In this document: in pieces, positions 1 to 5,927 of the stretch | Numbering within the stretch: position 1 is the stretch's first letter | Layout of the letters: each line of letters opens with the position of its first letter | IMG/VR virus record: IMGVR_UViG_3300031963_000900 | Span: 1 to 24,371 of that record | Direction: 5' to 3' (one strand) | DNA length: 24,371 nucleotides | Origin: a virus | The notes under the pieces: model-generated | What the model saw: only the letters and a program-made list of their open reading frames with translations | Told to the model about the DNA's origin: nothing | Databases searched by the model: none | Made by a program: the position numbers and the translations under genes

Positions 1-495
1 AACTGTACCGGGATCATTCCCAAGCGAGAGCGTCAATGCGAGTGCGGGTTTACGATCCCGCATCGAGAGCCGAACCATCAGCAGGAAGCCGACACGGAGG
101 CCGAACTGATTTCGACCAGCGAGCCGGAAACGTGGATCGTAGCCGGCGCGTCGGCAACGATCCACGAGAAGGAAGGGAAGATCCCCAGTCTGCGGATTAC
201 CTACGAACTAGAGCACCAGGGGAACATGCCCTTCGGCGTGAGCGAATGGATTTGCGTTGAGCATACGGGGTATGCACGGAGCAAGGCCGAGCTCTGGTGG
301 CGGGATCACTGCTCGCTGCCGTGTCCCGATTCAATCGATGAGGCTATCGACTTGTTTCGTCGGGGTTGGATTGCGATCCCGAGATCGCTGACAACGCTGC
401 GGGAAGGTCGCTTCCAAAAGATTGTGGCGAGGGAGATCGAGGAGATCCCGGTCGGAGTTGAAGAAGGTCAAGTGGTTGAGGAGTTGCCGTTCTAG
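1..495 (+). CDS. Phage DEAD/DEAH-type helicase, C-terminal part (5' end outside window)
   Basis: The reading frame is open from the first base to the stop at 493-495 and has no convincing start inside the window, so this is the 3' end (164 codons) of a longer gene. The visible part begins with a probable zinc-binding knuckle (CxC preceded by another Cys: NCTG...CECGF). It then has the pattern WxVxG-ATIHEKEGKxPSLRITYE, followed by SEWICVEHTGYARSKAELWW. From memory, this tail is characteristic of phage superfamily 2 helicases of the DEAD/DEAH (type III restriction subunit-like) group found in replication modules. The helicase motors themselves would lie upstream and cannot be checked here. Role inferred: DNA unwinding in replication or recombination. 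The next gene follows after 44 bases with its own ribosome binding site. Confidence 0.7.
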   Translation, partial: NCTGIIPKRERQCECGFTIPHREPNHQQEADTEAELISTSEPETWIVAGASATIHEKEGKIPSLRITYELEHQGNMPFGVSEWICVEHTGYARSKAELWWRDHCSLPCPDSIDEAIDLFRRGWIAIPRSLTTLREGRFQKIVAREIEEIPVGVEEGQVVEELPF

Positions 496-539
496 TAACG
501 ATCGCTCGATTTTACCAAGTTAAAAGGAGACAGGTAAAC

Positions 540-860
540 ATGAGTGCAGACAGTAATGATGTTTTTGTTCAATCCGTTGTCATGCGGCTTTGCTCACGCT
601 GCAAAGTTGAGAAACCAGAGTCGGAGTTTTACGTTGGACAGAAGCGTCCATGTAAAGAGTGCGAACGCGCAAGGATGCGACAGTATCGCCAAAGGCCGGA
701 AGTTAAGGCAAACATAAAAGAGTACAACCAAAAGCCAGAAGTTAAGGAGAAAGTTAAGGAGAAGAGCAAAACGCCAGAAGCGAGGAATCGTCTATCGGCA
801 AGAAAGAAGTGGGCAAACCAAATGTACAAACTGCTGAAACTTACAGAGGCGGATTACTAA
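540..860 (+). CDS. Small zinc-finger protein, endonuclease VII/HNH-like N-terminal domain
   Basis: A 106-residue basic protein with a good ribosome binding site (AAGGAGA) about 9 bases before ATG. Residues 18-42 carry a CSRC...CKEC four-cysteine knuckle of the type found at the start of phage recombination endonuclease VII and HNH proteins (LCSRCKxEKPxxxFY). It is followed by imperfect repeats of about 11-13 residues with the core PEVKxxxKEYNQ (residues 52-80), which are Lys/Arg/Glu rich and probably helical. No HNH catalytic core (His-Asn-His after the knuckle) is visible, so this may be a DNA-binding remnant or a stand-alone small nucleic-acid-binding protein rather than a working nuclease. 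The local sequence is more AT-rich than the flanking genes, which would fit a mobile accessory gene. Confidence 0.6.
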   Translation: MSADSNDVFVQSVVMRLCSRCKVEKPESEFYVGQKRPCKECERARMRQYRQRPEVKANIKEYNQKPEVKEKVKEKSKTPEARNRLSARKKWANQMYKLLKLTEADY

Positions 861-885
861 TCCATATAAGGGAAGCAACAGCAAC

Positions 886-1197
886 ATGGACACGGATGAA
901 CTGGAAATAAACGAACTGGCGCAGAAGGAAATTGCATGGACGCTCAAGTATTGCTCAAACGACCTTGGACATGCATTGCACCAATTATGGTCTGCATGGT
1001 GGGGCAAACGTAGAAAAACAAAGCGGTTCATGGAAAAGGGTGAAGTGTACTGGAAGAGCGTTTGGGATAAGACGGTTCGCCAAGTGCAGGGAGAAAGAGA
1101 AATGCGGGCTCGCAATCGCTGTCCGCATTGCGGTGTGAAGCTGGCGTCGACTCGATGCCTAGCGTGTCATTTGCGGTTGGGTGTGGTCAAGAAATAA
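886..1197 (+). CDS. Small zinc-ribbon protein of unknown function
   Basis: A 103-residue hypothetical protein starting 25 bases after the previous stop, with a weak purine-rich upstream site (AAGGGAAG). The N-terminal 60 residues are Trp- and Lys-rich and probably helical. The C-terminus has RCPHCGVKL...TRCLACHLRL, two CxxC pairs (residues about 79-94) forming a likely zinc ribbon. I do not recognise the family. The position in a replication block and the basic charge suggest nucleic acid binding, but that is inference. Like the preceding gene, it is AT-richer than the rest of the window. Confidence 0.55.
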   Translation: MDTDELEINELAQKEIAWTLKYCSNDLGHALHQLWSAWWGKRRKTKRFMEKGEVYWKSVWDKTVRQVQGEREMRARNRCPHCGVKLASTRCLACHLRLGVVKK

Positions 1198-1207
1198 CGC
1201 TTTGATT

Positions 1208-1265
1208 CATCGAGTCCCCGCTCGGTGAGTAACCATCAGGAAACGCGTCGACGGGGGCTTCGATG
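1208..1265 (+). repeat. Long bulged hairpin in a gene gap
   Basis: The arms 1208-1220 (CATCGAGTCCCCG) and 1252-1265 (CGGGGGCTTCGATG) pair over 13 base pairs with one bulged base and one possible G-U wobble, enclosing a 31-base loop. A smaller hairpin (CGAG/CTCG, 1211-1224) is nested in the left arm. It lies between two genes, 23 bases before the next ATG, and no T-run follows, so it is not a classical intrinsic terminator. An RNA element acting on the next gene or on mRNA stability is possible. Confidence 0.45.
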
Positions 1266-1288
1266 CAATCAATTGTTAGGACGCTTTT

Positions 1289-1843
1289 ATGACAACAAAG
1301 TTACGAAACGACAAAGTATCAATCGAAATCCAACGACACTGGGGAGACATTGAAGTAGTCGATGCAGACAAAGACCTTCGCGTGTTTGTTCAGCCAGAGG
1401 ACGTGGCATCTGCGGTGGAAAAAGATCCAGGATGTTGCGTCTTTGCACAAGCCTGCAAGCGGCAATTCGCGGCAACCAAAGTATTGTTTTGGAAGAGTGT
1501 TGCATACGTTGAGCTTCCCGGACCAGACGGGAAACGGCGTGTAGAGCGGTTTCAGCTCTCGCCGCAAATGCGTGAATTGATCGAAGATTTTGACAAAGGC
1601 AAGCCAGTTATTCCGGAGGCAGGCTTTGAGCTGAAGCGTGTTCGCGACAGTGAGCGATTCGAGTATCGCGAAGAAAAGCGACGAAAGGAAAAGGAGCGAA
1701 AAAGAGCAGCTCTGATTAACGGTACAAGCACTGACAAGAAAAAAGGCAACCAAGGCAAAGGAGCATTTAGCAAATCTGCGATGGTTGTTGACTTGGAAGT
1801 GCGTAACGGCATGGGAAGAGTTCATTTCAAGAAGTCGTCATAA
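1289..1843 (+). CDS. Conserved phage hypothetical protein
   Basis: A 184-residue protein starting at ATG with a TAGGA site about 9 bases upstream. The segment FVQPEDVASAVEKDPGCC, then FAQACKRQF, a WKSVAYVEL strand and ...VERFQLSPQMRELIEDFDKG resembles a widespread uncharacterised phage family. In that family a 'C-x-A-A-C/K-R' helix is followed by a beta strand and a 'I-x-x-F-D' block near replication genes; this similarity is from memory only. The C-terminal 60 residues are highly basic and low complexity (REEKRRKEKERKR), likely disordered or nucleic-acid binding. It sits directly before the primase-helicase gene (10-base gap). No function is assigned. Confidence 0.6.
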   Translation: MTTKLRNDKVSIEIQRHWGDIEVVDADKDLRVFVQPEDVASAVEKDPGCCVFAQACKRQFAATKVLFWKSVAYVELPGPDGKRRVERFQLSPQMRELIEDFDKGKPVIPEAGFELKRVRDSERFEYREEKRRKEKERKRAALINGTSTDKKKGNQGKGAFSKSAMVVDLEVRNGMGRVHFKKSS

Positions 1844-1853
1844 CGAGATAATC

Positions 1854-4019
1854 ATGGATGTACCTGACGCACTGACAACGCGACCGCAGTGGATCACCTG
1901 GCGGATCGTCGAAGGACAGAAGCGACCGAACTGCCGATGGCAGGATCCGGCTAACTGGTGCGAGTATTCCGAAGTCTGCGACTTTGAGAAGATCGGAATC
2001 GTGTTTACGGCCAACGATCCGCTGTGCGGGATCGACCTCGACGACTGCATTAATGAGGGTGGCGACTGGTCAAACTGGGCGATCGAGATCATGGACCGAT
2101 TTGCTGGCGTAGCATATGCCGAGATCTCTCCGTCCGGTGCAGGGGTCAAGCTGTGGACGCAGGCCAAGAAGCCGGAATGGGCGAAGTGCAGCAACGGCAA
2201 GGGTGTCGAGTGCTACGACCGGGACCGCTGGTTTACGGTCACAGGCCGGCGAGTCGATGAGTACAGCGAGATCGGCAACGGTCAGGATGCGGTGGACTGG
2301 TTGTGCGAGAAGCATCTGAAGGTAGGGGGCAAGGAATCGCCTGCGGCACCAAGCCAAAGGATTCGTTTTGCATCAATCGCACTGGCGGATCGTGCGAGGA
2401 AGTACGTCGAGAATGCCGACCGACCGAGTGCGGGAGGCCGGAACAATACGGCGTTTCGGTTGGCAGGTCATCTGTACGCAATGGTTCAGCCGGACGGCGA
2501 GCGATTGACGGAGGCGGAGATACTGGAGCTGATGAATTGGTGGAATCACGTCCTACCGGATCCGTTGGAGCCTCGGGAGATTGAGCAGGTGGTTGCGTCG
2601 GCTGGGAAGTCGGGGACTCCGCGGCAAGACAAGGAGCCGACGCTGCGGGTTGCTGAGGATCCCGAAGTCGATATCTCAAAGATCATCAACCAGCAATGGG
2701 CGAACAAGCAGCAGGAACAAGCCGACGAAGACAACGACACCGACGAGGCGTTTTGCGAAGCGATGGTGCCGGAGTCGGGGTTGCTGCGTGAGGTGTTTGA
2801 TTTCTATTGCCGGATGGCGTACCGCAAAAGCAACGTCATGGGATTGGCGGTTGCGGTGTCGCTGTGCGAGACGCTCTTTGGCCGGCGAATCTGCAGTCAA
2901 ACAGACATGCGGACCAACGACTACAACTTGATTTTGGCGACAACAGGAAGCGGAAAGGAAGCGTGCGAGGCGACGATTACCAAGATCCTCGACGCAGCGG
3001 ATCCGACGGGGTCGCACCAACTGCCACCGGATATTCAGTCGGGGAATGGATTGATGAAAGCGATCTCGATCAACCCGTGCGGGATCTGGGTCTGCGACGA
3101 GTTCGGAAAGATCCTGCAAAGCGTGCTGGATAGGAAGGGGAACCAGCACATCAAGAACATCGGTACGCATCTGCTCAAGGTCTATTCAAAGAGCAACGGT
3201 GTCTATGGCGGTGCCGGCCATTCGGACGGGATCCGAAACCGAGTCAGGGAGCCGCACTTGGTTTTGTTGGGTCTTTCGACAGGCTCGACGGTATTCGCGG
3301 CGGTGAGCTCGGACCAGGTCGCTGATGGGTTGCTGGGTCGGATCGCGTTTTGGCCTGTGCAGGATCGGCCAGCTCCGTCGAGACGTTTCGAAAAAGTGTC
3401 TCCCAGCGAAGAACTGGTTGAGAAGGTTAAGGCCTGGATTGCGTTTGCACCAGGCGGGAATCTGGGTGCTCAGTTCCCACGAGCGGAGACGATCCGATTT
3501 AGCTCAGACGCGGAGATTCGATGGGATGAGCATGGCGTCCAGATCGATGAACGCATGCGTTCCGAGTCGGACGCACGAGCTGCGGTGTGGGCAAGGGTGG
3601 CGGCGCGAAGCATGAAGCTTGCACTGGTCCACCGAGCTGCTAGACTAGAAGTGGATCCAGGATCGTGTGCGTTCGAGTTTGTTCAGCTTGAACTGCAAGA
3701 CGTGAACTGGGGGATCAAGCTTTCGAACTGGCTAGCCAGGATCGCTTGTGACCTGATCCAAGAGAACACGGTTGACCGTGGACTCGATAAAGCAAAGATG
3801 GTGCTGACCGAGGCGACCAAGTATGGGCCGGCTCGGTCACGAGACTTGCTGCGAGCTTGTCGCAGCATTACGGCAGGGGACTTGGCCGCAGCCGCGGTTG
3901 CTCTTGGATACCTGGTCGAGGAGATCCCGACTAGGTCCAAAGGCAACAAGGCCAAGATCTACCGCCGACCTGACAGTGTCCTTGCTGTCCCGACCAGTGT
4001 CGGCAAGGAATCTCAATGA
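1854..4019 (+). CDS. Phage primase/helicase (AEP-like, PriCT-like and P-loop domains)
   Basis: A 721-residue replication protein. The ATG at 1854 is preferred over an in-frame start at 1785, which would run through the preceding gene. Residues 1-155 look like a primase-polymerase module: acidic motif GIDLDD (59-64), SPSGAGVKLW (92-101), and VECYDRDRWFTVTGRR (118-133). Residues about 177-252 resemble a PriCT domain (GRNNTAFRLAGHL...WWNHVLPDPLEPREIEQVV). Residues 310-550 form a DUF3987-like helicase region with a non-canonical P-loop, ATTGSGKE (362-369, Glu where Ser/Thr is usual), and a Walker B-like IWVCDEFG (411-418). The C-terminal 90 residues may be a winged helix. Role inferred: priming and unwinding at the phage origin, which may be the repeat array immediately downstream. 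Confidence 0.78.
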   Translation: MDVPDALTTRPQWITWRIVEGQKRPNCRWQDPANWCEYSEVCDFEKIGIVFTANDPLCGIDLDDCINEGGDWSNWAIEIMDRFAGVAYAEISPSGAGVKLWTQAKKPEWAKCSNGKGVECYDRDRWFTVTGRRVDEYSEIGNGQDAVDWLCEKHLKVGGKESPAAPSQRIRFASIALADRARKYVENADRPSAGGRNNTAFRLAGHLYAMVQPDGERLTEAEILELMNWWNHVLPDPLEPREIEQVVASAGKSGTPRQDKEPTLRVAEDPEVDISKIINQQWANKQQEQADEDNDTDEAFCEAMVPESGLLREVFDFYCRMAYRKSNVMGLAVAVSLCETLFGRRICSQTDMRTNDYNLILATTGSGKEACEATITKILDAADPTGSHQLPPDIQSGNGLMKAISINPCGIWVCDEFGKILQSVLDRKGNQHIKNIGTHLLKVYSKSNGVYGGAGHSDGIRNRVREPHLVLLGLSTGSTVFAAVSSDQVADGLLGRIAFWPVQDRPAPSRRFEKVSPSEELVEKVKAWIAFAPGGNLGAQFPRAETIRFSSDAEIRWDEHGVQIDERMRSESDARAAVWARVAARSMKLALVHRAARLEVDPGSCAFEFVQLELQDVNWGIKLSNWLARIACDLIQENTVDRGLDKAKMVLTEATKYGPARSRDLLRACRSITAGDLAAAAVALGYLVEEIPTRSKGNKAKIYRRPDSVLAVPTSVGKESQ

Positions 4020-4026
4020 AAACACC

Positions 4027-4210
4027 CACTGTCCGCACTGTCCGCACTGTCCCAAGGGGTAGCCTCCCAGCTTCTTTGACCCAAGGAGGGTCTACACCTA
4101 TCAGGACAATGGGACAGTGGTATTTAGTATGTGTGTTTTATATGGATTTTTATAGGGTTTTTTACTCAAAACCACTGTCCCGAAATGGATCGGGACAGTG
4201 GTGGACAGTG
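4027..4210 (+). repeat. CACTGTCC octamer array, candidate replication origin or operator cluster
   Basis: Seven exact copies of CACTGTCC lie in 184 bp. Forward copies are at 4027-4034, 4036-4043, 4045-4052 (9-bp period) and 4173-4180; inverted copies are at 4112-4119, 4193-4200 and 4203-4210. Degenerate copies occur at 3975-3990, 4103-4109 and 4212-4218. Between the groups is a strongly AT-rich segment (4121-4170). The block fills the only sizeable gap in the replication module (4020-4227), directly after the primase-helicase gene. Iterons flanking an AT-rich unwinding region are typical of replication origins, so origin function is inferred. A binding site array for a phage regulator is the alternative. 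Confidence 0.6.
4171..4202 (+). repeat. 12-bp perfect inverted repeat within the octamer array
   Basis: ACCACTGTCCCG (4171-4182) and CGGGACAGTGGT (4191-4202) are perfect reverse complements around an 8-base loop (AAATGGAT). A second, weaker inverted repeat, GGTTTT (4156-4161)/AAAACC (4168-4173), abuts it. No T-run follows the 12-bp stem, so it is not a standard terminator. A protein-binding palindrome or a single-stranded initiation hairpin fits better. Confidence 0.6.
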
Positions 4211-4227
4211 CAGGACAGAGGTAGAGC

Positions 4228-4596
4228 ATGAGGCGATTCGTTAGACGGGATAACACTCGGTACGGAAAACGGCATGTGCCGGGCCAGATGAACCAGACGG
4301 AGGCAGCGTACGCGGAAACGCTGCTGCTTCGCAAAATGGCATCGGAGATCATCGATTGGCAGTTTGAGGCGATCACCTTCAAGCTGGCTCCGGACTGCCG
4401 CTATACGCCAGATTTCGCGATCTGGATGGCGGACGGGACGATGGAGTTCGTGGATTGCAAAGGCGGAGGTCCGATGGATGAGAAGTCGCGGGTCAAGGCC
4501 AAGGTCGCCGCAGAGAGGTATCCGATGTTTGTGTTCGTGATCGAGCAGAAGAAAGCCAAGAAGGATGGCGGCGGTTGGAAGCGGGAAGTGTTTTGA
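4228..4596 (+). CDS. DUF1064-type phage nuclease (PD-(D/E)xK fold)
   Basis: A 122-residue protein with the layout of small phage DUF1064 endonuclease-like proteins: NQTEAAYAE (22-30, with E25), YTPDF (59-63, with D62) and EFVDCKGG (73-80, with D76 and K78). It then has SRVKAKVAAERYPMFVFVIEQ. The E...D...D-x-K spacing matches a PD-(D/E)xK nuclease active site, so catalytic residues appear intact. The family is typical of phage replication and recombination modules; branch resolution or DNA degradation is inferred, not shown. The start ATG follows the octamer array, with AGAGG about 10 bases upstream. The C-terminus is Lys-rich. Confidence 0.75.
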   Translation: MRRFVRRDNTRYGKRHVPGQMNQTEAAYAETLLLRKMASEIIDWQFEAITFKLAPDCRYTPDFAIWMADGTMEFVDCKGGGPMDEKSRVKAKVAAERYPMFVFVIEQKKAKKDGGGWKREVF

Positions 4597-4611
4597 GAAC
4601 AGGAGGCCGGC

Positions 4612-4830
4612 ATGAACGGATTGATTGACCTGAAACAGATCGCTCGGCTCACTGGAATGTCTTACACAACGATCCGAGTTTGGCGGAAGGCCGGCGTGCT
4701 GCCGCCTCCGATGATCGAGTTGTCGAACAACCGCAGATACTGGACGATCGAGCAGTTAGAAAAATGGCGGTGCCAGTTGTCGCCAGTTGTCGCCAGTCCG
4801 GTTGATTCGGACGAGAGTTCGAAACCCTGA
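4612..4830 (+). CDS. MerR/AlpA-like helix-turn-helix DNA-binding protein
   Basis: A 72-residue protein with an excellent AGGAGG site 8 bases before ATG. Residues 4-58 (LIDLKQIARLTGMSYTTIR, VWRKAGVLPPP, RYWTIEQLEKW) form a MerR-type winged helix-turn-helix of the excisionase/AlpA-like class. The long effector or coiled-coil half of true MerR proteins is missing. Such proteins serve as phage regulators or excisionases; which applies here cannot be told, because no integrase is in the window. Codons 54-63 are encoded by a 10-bp tandem repeat (about 2.6 copies of GCCAGTTGTC, 4772-4797). Confidence 0.75.
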   Translation: MNGLIDLKQIARLTGMSYTTIRVWRKAGVLPPPMIELSNNRRYWTIEQLEKWRCQLSPVVASPVDSDESSKP

Positions 4831-4854
4831 TGCGATAGCATGGCCGTGGATCCT

Positions 4855-4877
4855 GGAGCATGGACGCTCCTCTTTTC
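4855..4877 (+). terminator. Possible weak intrinsic terminator after the replication module
   Basis: GGAGC (4855-4859) and GCTCC (4866-4870) form a 5-bp GC-rich stem with a 6-base loop, followed by TCTTTTC. It sits 25 bases after the HTH gene and before the next ribosome binding site, where a module boundary is expected. The stem is short and the T-tract is interrupted, so this is tentative. Confidence 0.35.
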
Positions 4878-4897
4878 GTGTACTCACGGAGGTTGCC

Positions 4898-5092
4898 ATG
4901 CCGTCATTCGTTCAAGACCTAATCAAGTCACGTCGCTTCTGGGTCAGCGTAGGCGCAATCGCCGCGGTCGTTCTCAAGGACCGGCTGGGACTGCCTCTCT
5001 CGGAAGAGCAGATCACCGACCTGGCGATCCTGATCGGATCTTGGGTTGTCGGTGAATCGCTGCGGTCCAGTTCGGCAAAGGCATCGGTCTGA
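4898..5092 (+). CDS. Small membrane protein, candidate holin
   Basis: A 64-residue protein. The ATG at 4898 is chosen because GGAGG lies 8 bases upstream; a longer in-frame version from 4787 would overlap the HTH gene and add an uncharacteristic basic tail. It has two hydrophobic stretches, FWVSVGAIAAVVL (residues about 12-24) and ITDLAILIGSWVVG (about 37-50), separated by a charged turn with the pattern LGLPLSEEQ. Small two-helix phage proteins of this pattern, placed before lysis genes, are often annotated holin-like. It starts a run of membrane or exported genes ending in a protease. Holin function is inferred from size, topology and position. The next gene overlaps its stop (TGATG). Confidence 0.55.
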   Translation: MPSFVQDLIKSRRFWVSVGAIAAVVLKDRLGLPLSEEQITDLAILIGSWVVGESLRSSSAKASV

Positions 5093-5403
5093 TGCGTGGC
5101 CTATCTCGTGCTGAGGGACTGGATAGGTTTGGCAATGTGCGGCTCCGCATGCGTCTGCTGACGCGAGCCGTGGCACGATCGGCATGGGTCAAGTCCGGCA
5201 GCAAGGGCGAAGATGCGTTAATCGATTTCAACAACGATCCTCGACTGTACGGACTCGATCCTGCCTTGGTTGCTCTCTTGGTGCAGATTGCTCTGCTGCT
5301 GTGGAAGTACTGGCACGAAAACAAGATCGACGTACCCAGCGTGGTTCCGTCTTCGGATGAGCCGGTCGATTACGAGACGGAGGATGTAGACGATGACGAC
5401 TGA
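5092..5403 (+). CDS. Hypothetical membrane protein
   Basis: A 103-residue protein beginning at an ATG that overlaps the preceding stop, so it is probably translationally coupled. The N-terminal 40 residues are Arg-rich. A single strong hydrophobic helix follows (LDPALVALLVQIALLLW, residues about 56-72), then a very acidic C-terminus (DEPVDYETEDVDDDD). I recognise no family. The charge asymmetry (basic N-terminus, acidic C-terminus) around one membrane helix suggests an inner-membrane protein with the basic side in the cytoplasm. Being in the same run as a candidate holin, it may act in lysis, for example as an antiholin or second holin, but this is speculative. An internal start at 5149 is possible. 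Confidence 0.5.
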   Translation: MRGLSRAEGLDRFGNVRLRMRLLTRAVARSAWVKSGSKGEDALIDFNNDPRLYGLDPALVALLVQIALLLWKYWHENKIDVPSVVPSSDEPVDYETEDVDDDD

Positions 5404-5776
5404 GACTCAAAAAAGCTTGGTTCCCTGGCTGATCATTGCGGCGTTGGCGATCGCGCTTTGGCGTGCTAATTCGCCACTTCCGCCGGAGCCGGAACCAACG
5501 CCGTCTTCGGACATTCGACAAGTTGTCCAGAAGATGACCAAAGACACGCAAGCGGGTTACGCTCGCGAATTTCAACGTGCCGCTGCCGACGTTGGCAACG
5601 GGGCAATCAAAGACGAAGAAGCACTTTGGAAACAACTTAAGGAAGGGCTGGACAATGTACGTTCTGCGGCTAGCGATGATCTCAATCGTGCTCTTGATGC
5701 TAACATCCCAACAGAATGGAGCGACGGCAATGCCGTCAGCACCTTTCTCCGATCCGTCAGTGATGGATTCAAGTGA
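5393..5776 (+). CDS. Membrane-anchored periplasmic protein, possible inner-membrane spanin
   Basis: A 127-residue protein with GGAGG 10 bases before ATG and an 11-base overlap with the previous gene. Residues 9-24 (LVPWLIIAALAIALWR) form an N-terminal signal-anchor. A Pro-rich linker (SPLPPEPEPTPSSD) and an Ala/Lys/Glu-rich, probably helical domain follow. One membrane anchor plus a helical extracytoplasmic domain, with another exported protein encoded out of frame at its 3' end, is the layout of Rz-type inner-membrane spanins. No sequence family is recognised, so spanin function is only an inference from architecture and neighbourhood. Confidence 0.5.
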   Translation: MTTETQKSLVPWLIIAALAIALWRANSPLPPEPEPTPSSDIRQVVQKMTKDTQAGYAREFQRAAADVGNGAIKDEEALWKQLKEGLDNVRSAASDDLNRALDANIPTEWSDGNAVSTFLRSVSDGFK

Positions 5777-5927
5777 TTGTGCAAACGGTCAATGCCGCAT
5801 GCCAAAGGTTGCTGCGGTTGTTGAGCCAGTGGCAAAAGTCGCTGCTCTTCCTGTGACAAAAACGACCCAGTTTTTCAAACAGCGTCAGCCAGTGCGTTCG
5901 GCACTGCGGAGGCTGGTGGGTAGATGA
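5655..5927 (+). CDS. Secreted small protein overlapping the previous gene in another frame
   Basis: A 90-residue protein. The start at 5655 is preferred because GGAAGGG lies 7 bases upstream and it yields a clean Sec signal peptide (MYVLRLAMISIVLLMLTSQQNGATA, cleavage likely after residue 25 at ATA-MPS). An earlier in-frame start at 5577 would bury the signal. The mature part has a CANGQC motif (CxxGxC) and a basic C-terminus (VRSALRRLVGR). No lipobox cysteine is present. It overlaps the preceding gene by 122 bases in the +1 frame, as outer-membrane spanin genes often do. Similar CANGQC motifs are, from memory, frequent in small secreted planctomycete proteins. Function unknown. Confidence 0.55.
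   Translation: MYVLRLAMISIVLLMLTSQQNGATAMPSAPFSDPSVMDSSDCANGQCRMPKVAAVVEPVAKVAALPVTKTTQFFKQRQPVRSALRRLVGR

Noticed and set aside
4016-4231. 71-codon frame (starts MKTPTVRTVRTVP) over the octamer array
   Set aside because: Its repeated VRT residues come from the 9-bp DNA repeat; it overlaps the primase stop, has no good ribosome binding site, and crosses the inverted repeats.
4772-4797. 10-bp tandem repeat GCCAGTTGTC (about 2.6 copies)
   Set aside because: Short, within the end of the HTH gene; the unit is not a multiple of three, so copy change would shift the frame, but the effect would touch only the last residues. No evidence of phase variation.
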